In this document: piece after piece, positions 21,818 to 30,815 of the stretch
Layout of the letters: each line of letters begins with the position of its first letter
Numbering within the stretch: the stretch's first letter is position 1
NCBI GenBank assembly: GCA_052143895.1
Contig: JBKQRT010000296.1
Span: 1-64,000 of the forward strand
DNA length: 64,000 nucleotides
Direction: 5' to 3'
Source of the DNA: Bog-756 sp052143895
GTDB taxonomy: Bacteria > Actinomycetota > Acidimicrobiia > Acidimicrobiales > RAAP-2
Notes under the pieces: model-generated
What the model saw: only the letters and a program-made list of their open reading frames with translations
What the model was told of the DNA's origin: nothing
Database searches by the model: none
Position numbers and translations under genes: made by a program

Positions 21818-24640
21818 GTGAACGACTCCACCGACTCTCCCCCGCCGGGGCGGACCCGCCGGTCATTGTGGTCACGTCACCGCGTCCTCCTCGGCGCTGT
21901 CGCCCTCGTCGGGGTCGCCACCGTCACCGGCCTGGTGGCCGTCGGAGACCCCGCCCCCGAGCCGGTCGGCCAGGACGCCGTCGCCCACACCATGTCGGGA
22001 AACGGAGCCTCCACGGGAAACGGGGCACCCGGTGGCACCGCGGTCGGCGACGACACGGCGGTCACCTCCCGCTGCCCCTGGCTGGAGAGGGCCATGGACC
22101 GGCACGAGTCGCCGGCCGAGCTGGCCGCCTCGGTCGTCGCCCGGATGACCACAGACGAGAAGCTGGGCGAGCTCGTCCTCGACGAGACGAACCGGTACGA
22201 GAACATCGACGCCGGGGTCCCCCGGCTCTGCATCCCACCCCTCACCCTGCAGGACGGTCCGCAGGGCGTGGCGTTCGGTGCGATCGGGGTGACCCAGCTT
22301 CCTGCCCCGCTCGGCGTGGCCGCCACCTTCGACCCGTCCGTCGCCCGTGCCTACGGCCAGGTCGAGGGGGCGGAGGCGACCGGTCAGGGCATCGACGTCG
22401 TCCAGGGTCCCAACCTCAACATCGACCGGGTCCCCGAGAGCGGACGCGCGTATGAGGGTTTCGGTGAGGACCCCACGCTGGTGTCGGCGATGGGCGTCGC
22501 CGACATCGAGGGCATCCAGTCCGAGGGGGCGATGGCCATGGCCAAGCACTTCGCCGTCTACAGCCAGGAGACCGATCGCGGCGAGCTCAACGACCTCGTC
22601 TCGCCACGGGCCCTCGAGGAGCTCTACTTCCGACCCTTCGAGGCAGCCGTCTCCCAGGCGCACGTGGCGTCGGTCATGTGCGCGTACCCGAAGCTCGACG
22701 GCACCTTCCAGTGCCAGGATCCGTCGTTGCTCGGGCAGCTGCAGAAGTGGGGATTCACCGGCTTCGTCCGTTCCGACCTCGGATCGGTCCACGACCCGGT
22801 GGCCGCCATCGAGTCGGGAACGGACCTGCTGAAGCCGGCCCAGCTCGACCGACTCGCGGCCCTCGCGCAGTCGACGGTCCTGCCAGCGTCGGCGCTCGAC
22901 GCCGACGTGACCACCGTGCTCACTGCCATGTTCACCCACGGCCTGGTGGGCCGGCCGCCCACCGGCTCGTCGGGGACGCCGGTCGACACCGCCGCCCACG
23001 CTGCGGTCGCCCGCCAGACGGCCGAGCGATCGGCCGTCCTCCTCAAGGACAGTGGCGGCGTCCTCCCCCTGGCCGCCTCCCCCGGCAGCTCGGTCGCGGT
23101 GATCGGCGCCGACGCCGGCTCTGATCCCTCGACCACCGGCTACGGCAGCTCGGCGGTCACCGCCCCGTTCGTCTCCACTCCCCTGGCCGCCATCCGCCAC
23201 CGGGCCGGAACCGGCGTCACCGTGACCTATTCGGACGGCGGCAGCTCCACCGACGTCCTCCCCGCCGTCCCCCCGATCGCCCTGACCCCCGCGGACGGGA
23301 TCGGGCACGGCCTCACCTTCACCCTGACCCAGACCGGTGGCGTCCACGTCTCGATGCAGACGGTCCAACCCACCGTCGACACCTCGCTCCGCCCCCACCT
23401 CCCGACCAGCCGCCTGCTGCCCGGCGCCGAGCCTTCCGCCCCTGTCGACCGCCGGCACCGCCGGTCGGTCACCAACCCCGGGCTGCCGTCGCTGACGATC
23501 CCGGGACCCCACACCCGGTCGGGCGTGGTGCTGCCCGCCGGGTGGTCGGACGTGAGTGCCGTCTGGACCGGCACCCTCACCCCGCCCCGCACCGGGCTCT
23601 ACACTTTCTCCTTGCAGGGCTCGGGGGCCGCCACGCTCAACCTCGACGGCGTGCCGGCCGTCTCGGACCCGCTTAGTCATGCCCGGGGCCGGTGGTCCCA
23701 GACCGTCCCCCTCACCGGGGGACACCCCTACCGCCTGCAGCTTGACTGGGAGCCGGTCGACAACCTCACCCCGTCGGGCGAATCGACGACCACCAATTCG
23801 CTGACCCTCGGGTGGGCGTTCGTGAGCGACCAGATCGCCGCCGCCGTGGCCGCCGCCCGCAAGGCCGACGTCGCTGTGGTCTTCGCCGGTGACTTCACGG
23901 CCGAGGCCTTCGACCGACCCTCACTGTCCCTCCCCGGGGACGAGGACGAGCTCATCTCGGCCGTGGCCGCCGCCAACCCCCGCACGGTGGTGGTGCTCAA
24001 CACGGGCGGCCCGGTCCTCATGCCGTGGCTCGACCGGGTGAGCGCCGTGGTCGAGGCGTGGTATCCGGGCGAGGAGGACGGCAACGCCATCGCCGCCGTC
24101 CTGTTCGGGGACGTCGACCCGTCCGGCCACCTCCCGGTGACGTTCCCGGCCTCGGCCGCCGGGTCCGGGATCGACACCCTGTCCCAGTGGCCAGGGGTGG
24201 ACCTGAGCTCCACCTTCTCCGAAGGGCTGGACGTGGGGTACCGCTACGGCCACGCCACCGGCGTCGCGCCCCTGTTCCCCTTCGGGTTCGGGCTCTCGTA
24301 CACGGGCTTCTCGTTGGGCGCGCTGCACGCCACCCGCACCGGCGGTGCGGTGATCGTCCGTGTCCGCGTGACCGACACCGGGACGCGGTCCGGCACCGCG
24401 GTGCCACAGGTGTACCTGACGTTCCCTCCGGCGGCCGACGAGCCGCCGGCGCAGTTGGTGGCCTTCGCACCGGTGGCCCTCGGCGCCGGCCGGTCCCGGC
24501 TGATAACGCTCACCGTGCCCGATTCGATGCTCCGTTCCTACCTCGGAGGGGCGTGGACCACCGTCCCGGGCGACTACACGGTGTCGGTCGGGCAGTCCTC
24601 GGCGGACCTCCCCCTGTCCACCACCGTGCCCGTCCCCTGA
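21818..24640 (+). CDS. GH3 beta-glucosidase with PA14 insert, membrane-anchored
   Basis: This protein of about 940 residues begins with a basic segment and a transmembrane signal anchor (HRVLLGAVALVGVATVTGLVA). The GH3 (beta/alpha)8 domain follows: LTLQDGPQGVAF, GPNLNIDRVPESGRAYEGFG, MAMAKHFAVYSQETDR, and the nucleophile aspartate in GFVRSDLGSVHD near residue 320. The second GH3 domain contains a PA14-type insert (HTRSGVVLPAGWSDVSAVW, GLYTFSLQGSGAATLNLDG). A fibronectin-III-like domain ends the protein, after the RYGHATGVAPLFPFGFGLSY motif. It should remove glucose or related sugars outside the cell. GTG start at 21818; an ATG at 21725 is an alternative. Confidence 0.85.
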   Translation: MNDSTDSPPPGRTRRSLWSRHRVLLGAVALVGVATVTGLVAVGDPAPEPVGQDAVAHTMSGNGASTGNGAPGGTAVGDDTAVTSRCPWLERAMDRHESPAELAASVVARMTTDEKLGELVLDETNRYENIDAGVPRLCIPPLTLQDGPQGVAFGAIGVTQLPAPLGVAATFDPSVARAYGQVEGAEATGQGIDVVQGPNLNIDRVPESGRAYEGFGEDPTLVSAMGVADIEGIQSEGAMAMAKHFAVYSQETDRGELNDLVSPRALEELYFRPFEAAVSQAHVASVMCAYPKLDGTFQCQDPSLLGQLQKWGFTGFVRSDLGSVHDPVAAIESGTDLLKPAQLDRLAALAQSTVLPASALDADVTTVLTAMFTHGLVGRPPTGSSGTPVDTAAHAAVARQTAERSAVLLKDSGGVLPLAASPGSSVAVIGADAGSDPSTTGYGSSAVTAPFVSTPLAAIRHRAGTGVTVTYSDGGSSTDVLPAVPPIALTPADGIGHGLTFTLTQTGGVHVSMQTVQPTVDTSLRPHLPTSRLLPGAEPSAPVDRRHRRSVTNPGLPSLTIPGPHTRSGVVLPAGWSDVSAVWTGTLTPPRTGLYTFSLQGSGAATLNLDGVPAVSDPLSHARGRWSQTVPLTGGHPYRLQLDWEPVDNLTPSGESTTTNSLTLGWAFVSDQIAAAVAAARKADVAVVFAGDFTAEAFDRPSLSLPGDEDELISAVAAANPRTVVVLNTGGPVLMPWLDRVSAVVEAWYPGEEDGNAIAAVLFGDVDPSGHLPVTFPASAAGSGIDTLSQWPGVDLSSTFSEGLDVGYRYGHATGVAPLFPFGFGLSYTGFSLGALHATRTGGAVIVRVRVTDTGTRSGTAVPQVYLTFPPAADEPPAQLVAFAPVALGAGRSRLITLTVPDSMLRSYLGGAWTTVPGDYTVSVGQSSADLPLSTTVPVP

Positions 24641-24683
24641 CGGCCGATCCGTACCCGCCCGCAGCGCGGCGGGACCCGGCGGC

Positions 24684-26360
24684 TCAGATGGGCTTGCCCC
24701 CCGAGCACCAGCCGTTGTCGGGCACCCCGGCGCACGGGTCGGGCATGGTGGGGAGCCCCGGGGGCAGCGGGTGCATCACGACGCCGGTGCGGGCCGGGTA
24801 ACTGGCCCCCGCCGGGCAGGACCCGAACCCGGTGTCGCACAGCACCTGGGCCAGCAGGGGCCCGCCGGTGTTGGACGCCGTGGTGGTCTTGCCACAGGTG
24901 GGCTGCGTCTGCTCCAGGTCGGCGGGGACGCTGCCGTTGGGCGCGACGTTCCCGGCGAAACAGTTCTGAGCCTGGCCGGCGTCGAGGACGATCTGGCCGT
25001 AGTCGGCGTTTCCCGGGTTGCCGAAGTAGGCGTTGTGACTGAAGGTGTTGTGCAGCAGCGCGTCGCCCTCCGGATCGTAGACACAGCCGAAGCCGGCGGT
25101 CTCCACGCCGCCGGTGGCCGGGCAGGACTGGTTCAGCGACGGGGTGCCCGAGTCGGGGTAGGGCACCATCAGGAACCCCCACGCCCCGTTGTTCGAGAAC
25201 GAGTTGTCCATGACCGTGTCGTTGCGGCCGCCGGACAGGGTCATGCCGGTGCCGGTCGGACCGGCGGCGGCGTTCCCCGCCTCGGGGACGTTCGGGTTGT
25301 TGTTGTCGTGGACGTTGTTGTGGATGAACACCCAGCACGAGTGGGTGTGGGTGATCGGGCTGGTCCCGCCGTCCGGGCAGGCACCGTTCTGGGGCGCCGG
25401 CGGATCGCCGGCGATCTGGGTGTTGGTGTCGAAGCCGTCCTGGTTGTTGTCGAACTGCGAGTTCTCGACCACGATCGAGCCGCCCGAGTTGGTGCCCGAG
25501 TACCCGAGTGCGTTGAACTCCATCCACGCGTGGTCGATGGTCGTCCCGCACAACTGGAGGCACGCCCCCACGTACATCCCCGAGTCGTTGAAGTTGCTGG
25601 CGTAGAGCTGGTTCCACACACCCGGACCGCCTGAATTCGACGAGAAGATGCCGTACTGGGCGGCGGTCGCCTCCTGCTGGTCGGGGGTGCCCTGGTTGCT
25701 GAAGAAGGTGGAGGTGGCCGTGAGGTAGCTGCCCGAGTACCCGGTGAGGCCGATCTTTCCGCTGCCGTCCCCACCGTTCCACCAGACCTCGTTGCCCGAT
25801 GCGCCGGTGCCGGCGAGGAAGTTGCACACGGTGAGGTTCTCGACCGACACGTTGTCGGCCTTCCACACTATGATCCCGTTGCGCCCCACCGCCTGACCGT
25901 TGCTCCCCACCGCGCCGTAGTTCTGGGCGCTCGGGGCCGAGCTGCACGTGCCGGACGAGCCGGACGTGGTGCCGTCCACGATCACGCTGGACCGGTCCAT
26001 GCCCCGCAGGTGGATGCCGGACGTGGTGATCATGACCCCACCCATGTCACCGACGGATGGGTCGGCGTGCGCCCCGGACTGGTCGGCGTCCTCGTGGTAG
26101 TCGCCCGGAGCGACGAGGATCCAGTCGCCGGGCTTCGACGCGTCGACGGCCGACTGGATGGTCTTGTACGCCCCGGCGTGACCGTCGAACGTGCCCACCA
26201 GCAGGACGGCACCGGACCCTGGCGTCGAGGTCGAACCGGATGACGCGCTGCAGGCGGTGAGCAGGGCGCCGGTCAGCACACACGCCCCGAGCAGGGCGCC
26301 GGTTCGGTGACCGCGGCCACGGGACCGCCCGGACCGCGCCCCGACAGTACGAATCGCCAT
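24684..26360 (-). CDS. right-handed beta-helix lipoprotein
   Basis: This 558-residue protein has a lipoprotein signal (TGALLGACVLTGALLTAC, lipobox LLTAC). It then has the start of a pectate-lyase-like parallel beta-helix: YKTIQSAVDASKPGDWILVAPGDYHED. Repeated Asn-rich rungs follow, such as VSVENLTVCNFLAG, SIVVENSQFDNNQDGFDTNT, VFIHNNVHDNNNPN, DTVMDNSFSNNGAWGFL and HNTFSHNAYFGN. Such helices bind or cleave polysaccharides, but no catalytic residues can be named. GGGGGAG precedes the ATG at 26360. It is convergent with the GH3 gene, which supports a shared role in external glycans. Confidence 0.78.
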   Translation of the reverse strand: MAIRTVGARSGRSRGRGHRTGALLGACVLTGALLTACSASSGSTSTPGSGAVLLVGTFDGHAGAYKTIQSAVDASKPGDWILVAPGDYHEDADQSGAHADPSVGDMGGVMITTSGIHLRGMDRSSVIVDGTTSGSSGTCSSAPSAQNYGAVGSNGQAVGRNGIIVWKADNVSVENLTVCNFLAGTGASGNEVWWNGGDGSGKIGLTGYSGSYLTATSTFFSNQGTPDQQEATAAQYGIFSSNSGGPGVWNQLYASNFNDSGMYVGACLQLCGTTIDHAWMEFNALGYSGTNSGGSIVVENSQFDNNQDGFDTNTQIAGDPPAPQNGACPDGGTSPITHTHSCWVFIHNNVHDNNNPNVPEAGNAAAGPTGTGMTLSGGRNDTVMDNSFSNNGAWGFLMVPYPDSGTPSLNQSCPATGGVETAGFGCVYDPEGDALLHNTFSHNAYFGNPGNADYGQIVLDAGQAQNCFAGNVAPNGSVPADLEQTQPTCGKTTTASNTGGPLLAQVLCDTGFGSCPAGASYPARTGVVMHPLPPGLPTMPDPCAGVPDNGWCSGGKPI

Positions 26361-26613
26361 GGATGCTCCCCCTGAATCGTCGTTGGGGGACGATGGTACC
26401 GGGCCGGGTTCGCCCCGTCCGGGACCGGCCGGCCGTGACCACCCTCCCAGACCGGTGGTTTGCGCCCCTCGGCTACGATGCAGAGCCGACACCGGCGCGC
26501 GCGGTCCGCCCCGCGGGGTCGGTACCGCTCCGACCAGCACCGGCGCGGCCTTCCTCACGTTGCGCTTAGACGACCCCGGTTCCGCTCCCGGCGCCGGGCA
26601 CAAAAGGAGCCCC

Positions 26614-28062
26614 ATGACCAGCGAGCAGCAGCGACACGACTTCAAGGTGGCGGATCTCTCGCTCGCCGCGTTCGGCCGCAAGGAGATCGAACTGGCTGAG
26701 CACGAGATGCCCGGCCTGATGGCGATGCGGGCCGAGCACGCGGCCGCACAGCCGCTGCGGGGGGCGCGCATCACCGGGTCGCTGCACATGACCATCCAGA
26801 CCGCCGTCCTCATCGAGACTCTGACGGCGCTGGGCGCGGAGGTCCGCTGGGCGAGCTGCAACATCTTCTCGACCCAGGACCACGCCGCCGCGGCCGTCGC
26901 CGTCGGACCCGACGGCACCGTCGACGACCCCCGAGGCGTGCCCGTCTTCGCGTGGAAGGGCGAGACGCTCGAGGAATACTGGTGGTGCACGGAGCAGGCA
27001 CTGCTGTGGCCGGGTGAAGGGCCGACCATGATCCTCGACGATGGTGGCGACGCGACGCTCCTCGTCCACAAGGGGGTCGAGTACGAGAAGGCTGGGGCCG
27101 TCCCGGACCCTTCGACGGCCGACTCCGGGGAGTACGCCGTCGTGCTGGGCGTCCTGACGAAGAGCCTGGCGGAGGACCCGCGACGGTGGAGCACCGTCGC
27201 CAACGGGATCAAGGGGGTCTCCGAGGAGACCACGACCGGGGTGCACCGGCTGAATGAGATGGAGCAGTCGGGTGAGCTGCTGTTCACCGCCATCAACGTC
27301 AACGACGCCGTGACCAAGTCCAAGTTCGACAACAAGTACGGGTGCCGGCACTCGCTCATCGACGGCATCAACCGGGCCACCGACGTGCTGATCGGGGGAA
27401 AGGTGGCGGTGGTGTGCGGGTTCGGCGATGTCGGCAAGGGGTGTGCCGACTCGCTCCACGGCCAGGGGGCACGCGTGGTGGTCACCGAGATCGACCCGAT
27501 CTGCGCCCTGCAGGCGGCCATGGAGGGCTACCAGGTCGCCACCCTCGAGGACGTGGTCGGCACGGCCGACATCTTCGTGACCACGACCGGCAACAAGGAC
27601 GTCATCACCGCCGACCACATGAGCAGGATGAAGCACCAGGCCATCGTGGGCAACATCGGGCACTTCGACAACGAGATCGACATGGCCGGGCTGATGGAGA
27701 TCGACGGTGTCGAGCGTGTCAACATCAAGCCCCAGGTCGACAAGTGGATCTTCCCCGACGGCCACGCCGTGATCATCCTCTCCGAGGGCCGATTGCTCAA
27801 CCTCGGTAACGCCACCGGACATCCCAGCTTCGTGATGTCCAACTCCTTCACCAACCAGACCATGGCGCAGATGGAGCTGTTCAACAATGCTTCCGACTAC
27901 GAGAACCGGGTCTACGTGCTGCCCAAGCACCTCGACGAGAAGGTGGCGCGACTCCACCTCAACGCCCTCGGTGTTCGGTTGACCTCCCTGACCAAGGAGC
28001 AGGCGGAGTACATCGGGGTGCCGGTGGACGGCCCCTACAAGCCGGACACCTACCGCTACTAG
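26614..28062 (+). CDS. ahcY: adenosylhomocysteinase
   Basis: This 482-residue enzyme hydrolyses S-adenosylhomocysteine to adenosine and homocysteine using bound NAD. Landmarks: GSLHMTIQTAVLIETLTALG, SCNIFSTQDHAAAA, the NAD-binding loop VVCGFGDVGKGCADSLHGQG near residue 270, ATGHPSFVMSNSFTNQ, and the C-terminal LTKEQAEYIGVPVDGPYKPD ending in YRY. An insert near residue 150 is typical of the bacterial long form. AAAAGGAG precedes the ATG. It removes SAH and feeds homocysteine to methionine; metX and metY lie 5-7 kb away. The stop codon lies in the first copy of a 16-bp tandem repeat. Confidence 0.96.
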   Translation: MTSEQQRHDFKVADLSLAAFGRKEIELAEHEMPGLMAMRAEHAAAQPLRGARITGSLHMTIQTAVLIETLTALGAEVRWASCNIFSTQDHAAAAVAVGPDGTVDDPRGVPVFAWKGETLEEYWWCTEQALLWPGEGPTMILDDGGDATLLVHKGVEYEKAGAVPDPSTADSGEYAVVLGVLTKSLAEDPRRWSTVANGIKGVSEETTTGVHRLNEMEQSGELLFTAINVNDAVTKSKFDNKYGCRHSLIDGINRATDVLIGGKVAVVCGFGDVGKGCADSLHGQGARVVVTEIDPICALQAAMEGYQVATLEDVVGTADIFVTTTGNKDVITADHMSRMKHQAIVGNIGHFDNEIDMAGLMEIDGVERVNIKPQVDKWIFPDGHAVIILSEGRLLNLGNATGHPSFVMSNSFTNQTMAQMELFNNASDYENRVYVLPKHLDEKVARLHLNALGVRLTSLTKEQAEYIGVPVDGPYKPDTYRY

Positions 28063-28114
28063 GCCATACCGCTACCAGGCCATACCGCTACCAGGCCATA
28101 CCGCTACCAGGCCA
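28051..28114. repeat. four tandem 16-bp repeats across the ahcY stop codon
   Basis: Four contiguous copies of TACCGCTACCAGGCCA run from 28051 to 28114. The first copy differs by one base (TACCGCTACTAGGCCA), which creates the TAG stop of ahcY and encodes its terminal Tyr-Arg-Tyr. The other three copies are identical. Because 16 is not a multiple of three, each copy would also shift frame. It is not a CRISPR: there are no spacers. Confidence 0.92.
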
Positions 28115-28169
28115 CACGTCGCCACGGGCTTGCCCTTCCGGCGCGCCGGCCGCCAAGAGGGATGCACCG

Positions 28170-29030
28170 ATGACCACGCCTGCGTTCGAGGTGACCCGGT
28201 ACGACGTGGTCGACCGGGTGGCCACCGTCACCCTCGACCGTCCCGAGCGCCTCAACGCCTGGACCTCACGCATGAACGCCGAGTACCGGGCGCTCCTCCA
28301 GCGGGCATCCGATGACCCCGGCGTGCGTGTCATCGTGGTCACCGGGTCCGGGCGGGGGTTCTGTGCCGGAGCCGAATCGGATGATCTGGCCGGACACGCA
28401 GAGCGCGGCGCCTACCGCAGCTGGGACGCCGACCACCTGGACACACCGGGCTACGGCGTGCGGCCGGAATTCGACGCCGAGCTCGCCTACCACTTCGGCA
28501 TCCCGAAGCCGATCATCGCCGCCGTCAACGGACCGGCGGCCGGCATCGGTTTCGCCCTCGCGTGCTACTGCGATCTGCGCTTCGCCGCGTCGGGATCCAA
28601 GTTCACCACCGCACACGGCAGGCTCGGCCTCCCGTGTGCGTTCGGACTGGCATGGCTGCTGCCCAAGCTGGTCGGGCTCCCCCGGGCCCTGGACCTCATC
28701 CTGTCCAGCCGCGTCTTCACCGCCGAGGAGGCGGCCGCCATGGGCCTCATGGTGGAGACGGTGCCGGCGGAACTGCTCCAGGAACGGGTGGCCGAGTACG
28801 CACACGCGCTGGCCACCACGGTGTCACCCGCCTCACTGGCGGCGTCGAAGCGGCAAGTGTACGACGCCTTCCACCTCACCGCGGCCGAGTCGGTCTGGGC
28901 GGCCGAGGAGCTCCTCGACCCCATGATGGCCGGCGCCGACTACCGGGAGGGTGTGGCCGCCCTCCGCGAAAAGCGGCCCCCGGTCTTCGGCGACCTGCCA
29001 GACGGCGGAGACCCGGCCGCACCGTACTGA
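28170..29030 (+). CDS. enoyl-CoA hydratase/isomerase family protein
   Basis: This 286-residue crotonase-fold protein acts on acyl-CoA thioesters. The N-terminal VTLDRPERLNAWTSRMNAEY, the oxyanion region TGSGRGFCAGAESDDLAG near residue 65, and the second oxyanion/CoA motif AAVNGPAAGIGFALACYCD near residue 120 are all clear. GRLGLPCAFGLAWLLPKLVG follows, then SRVFTAEEAAAMGLMVETVP. Exact activity (hydratase, isomerase or other) is not decided by sequence. It lies downstream of the ahcY repeats and converges with the ArsR-SRPBCC frames, overlapping their end. Confidence 0.87.
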   Translation: MTTPAFEVTRYDVVDRVATVTLDRPERLNAWTSRMNAEYRALLQRASDDPGVRVIVVTGSGRGFCAGAESDDLAGHAERGAYRSWDADHLDTPGYGVRPEFDAELAYHFGIPKPIIAAVNGPAAGIGFALACYCDLRFAASGSKFTTAHGRLGLPCAFGLAWLLPKLVGLPRALDLILSSRVFTAEEAAAMGLMVETVPAELLQERVAEYAHALATTVSPASLAASKRQVYDAFHLTAAESVWAAEELLDPMMAGADYREGVAALREKRPPVFGDLPDGGDPAAPY

Positions 29031-29858
29031 GCCGGGCCGGCCGGCCGGTGCCATGAGGCGTACTTGAGCGAGCCGGGGGTGGTGAGCAGCTCTCCCGTCT
29101 CGAGCCAGGTCTTGAGCCCGGACAAGATCATCGGCCATCCTCCGAAGAGTTCTTCGTTGGCACCGTCACGGAGCTGGTCGTGGGTCAGCAGGAGCCGGCA
29201 CGAGTCTCCGACGGGCTCGATCTCCCAGGTCACCCGAGGTTCCCTCGCGTCGCACGTCGTCGCTCCACAGCGCGACGAAGGTGTGGACGAGCCGTCCTGG
29301 AGGCTCCGCCTCCAGGACCGTGCCCTCGCCCAGCTGCATGCCCGGGAGACCCATGTCGAGTGGCGAGCCCACCTCCCAGTCGGAGGTGACCCCGGCGCCG
29401 AAGTTGTACTTGCTCCTGATGTCGGGATCGGTGATCGCCTCCCACAGGCGCTCGGGCGTCGTACGGATGTAGATCTCGAACACCTTCTCCATCTGACGCT
29501 CCTCCATCTCTTCCTCCTCCATCTGCTGCTCCAGTCTGGTCTTGAGGCCACTGAGCCCTGCGGCCCAGGGTTCGGCGTACTTGCTCACCCAGCGGTCGTG
29601 GACGAGCCGGATCGGAACCGGGTTCAAGAAGTGGAGCTTCTCCCGACCGCGCTTCCGAGTGACCACCAGCCCTGCCTGCTCGAGCAGCTTCAGATGCTTC
29701 ATCACGCCGAAGCGGGACATCTCGAAGCGCTCCTCGAGCGAGGTCAGGGTGTGCCCGTCGCCGCGGTAGAGCTCGTCGAGGAGCTCCCGTCTGGTCGCAT
29801 CGGCAAGTGCCTTGAACACCAGGTCCACCCCATGAGCATGAGTGACCATATGGGGCAC
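28940..29858 (-). pseudogene. ArsR-SRPBCC fusion gene with a frameshift
   Basis: The first frame (29858 down to about 29245) encodes an ArsR-type winged helix (VFKALADATRRELLDELYRG, MSRFGVMKHLKLLEQAGLVV). A Glu/Met-rich linker follows, then an AHSA1/SRPBCC domain (KVFEIYIRTTPERLWEAITD). After FVALWSDDV the frame loses similarity, while the adjacent frame continues it: REPRVTWEIEPVGDSC, LLLTHDQLRDGANEELFGGW, LKTWLETGELLTTPG. One base near 29240-29250 would restore a fusion of the kind known in actinobacteria. A sequencing error cannot be excluded. The shifted frame runs into the convergent enoyl-CoA hydratase gene. Confidence 0.7.
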
Positions 29859-29966
29859 AGGTCAACTCCGGCGGGCCGGCCGCAGCTGGCGGTGACCGGG
29901 ACGGCGTGCGAAATTGAACGGCGGAGCGAGCAGGCGGGGAGTCTGCCGCTGCCGTGGGAGGTCGGG

Positions 29967-30767
29967 ATGCCGGTACTGCACTGGGCGACGCACCATCGGA
30001 TCTGGGCGCTCGGCCTGGGGGTGGCCGTGGTGCTCGCCGCCGTGGCCGCCGGTGTGTGGTTCTTCATGCTGCGCAGCCCCGGCACCGAGCTCGACCTGCG
30101 CCAGGCGCTCCGCCTCTACCGGCAGGATCAACGGTCGGCCCGGACCGAGGGTGACCCCCGACTGCCGCCGCCCGGCGTCTACCGCTACCGGACCTCCGGG
30201 GACGAGGTCCTGAGCATCGGCACCTTCGTCCGGACCTTCCCCACCACCACCGAGATGATCGTGACCGACGCCCGCTGCGCCACCGTCACCTGGGAGCCGC
30301 TCGAGGAGCATGTGGAAGGGCTGGTGGAGTGCCCCCTCCCGGACGGCGCCATGGTGATGCCCTCGACCTTCTCGGACGAACAGATCGCGGGGATCGCCAC
30401 GTCCGAGGTCATCCGCTGCCCGTCGACCACTTACTTCGTCCCGCCGGGCCCCACGGCGGGCCGGCGGTGGTATGCCACCTGCTCGACGTCCGGCCAGCGC
30501 GTCAGGGTCGCAGGCCAGGTCCTCGGGACCGGCTCGGTGACGGTCGCCGGCCGCAAGGTCCCGGCCCTGCACACCCGACTCACCCTCACCTTCTCCGGCA
30601 CCGAGTCGGGGACCAATCCGACCGACTACTGGGTGACCCCCACCACCGGCCTGGTCCTTCGGGAGCAGGAGACGGTGCGGGTCACCCAGCCGACCGGGCC
30701 CCTCGGCTCGGTGCGCTACACCGAGAAGATGGCGATCGCACTGCAGTCAGAGGACCCGAACCGCTGA
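29967..30767 (+). CDS. membrane-anchored extracytoplasmic protein, unknown function
   Basis: This 266-residue protein has one N-terminal transmembrane anchor (IWALGLGVAVVLAAVAAGVWFF, about residues 12-34) and a large outer domain. The domain is beta-rich (PPPGVYRYRTSGDEVLSIG, VTVAGRKVPALHTRLTLTF) and contains four cysteines in the middle (DARCATVTW, GLVECPL, VIRCPST, ATCSTSG), likely paired. I do not recognise the family. Ribosome binding site GGGAGG lies before the ATG at 29967. It sits alone between the ArsR-SRPBCC relic and the convergent membrane protein. Confidence 0.72.
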   Translation: MPVLHWATHHRIWALGLGVAVVLAAVAAGVWFFMLRSPGTELDLRQALRLYRQDQRSARTEGDPRLPPPGVYRYRTSGDEVLSIGTFVRTFPTTTEMIVTDARCATVTWEPLEEHVEGLVECPLPDGAMVMPSTFSDEQIAGIATSEVIRCPSTTYFVPPGPTAGRRWYATCSTSGQRVRVAGQVLGTGSVTVAGRKVPALHTRLTLTFSGTESGTNPTDYWVTPTTGLVLREQETVRVTQPTGPLGSVRYTEKMAIALQSEDPNR

Positions 30768-30778
30768 GCGGACCGAGC

Positions 30779-30803
30779 GCCCGGCCCGGTCGTGGTGCCG
30801 GGC
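30779..30803. terminator. hairpin between convergent genes
   Basis: GCCCGGC (30779-30785) and GCCGGGC (30797-30803) form a perfect 7-bp stem with an 11-base loop in the short gap between two convergent genes. There is no clear T-tract, so factor-dependent or bidirectional termination is only suggested. Confidence 0.35.
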
Positions 30804-30815
30804 TGGGAGCCGATC

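Noticed and set aside
26361..26613. Possible SAH riboswitch before ahcY
   Set aside because: I could not find the conserved SAH-riboswitch core or pseudoknot partner; the region just shows GC-rich sequence and a good ribosome binding site.
28051..28114. Possible CRISPR array
   Set aside because: The 16-bp units are directly adjacent without spacers and begin inside ahcY.
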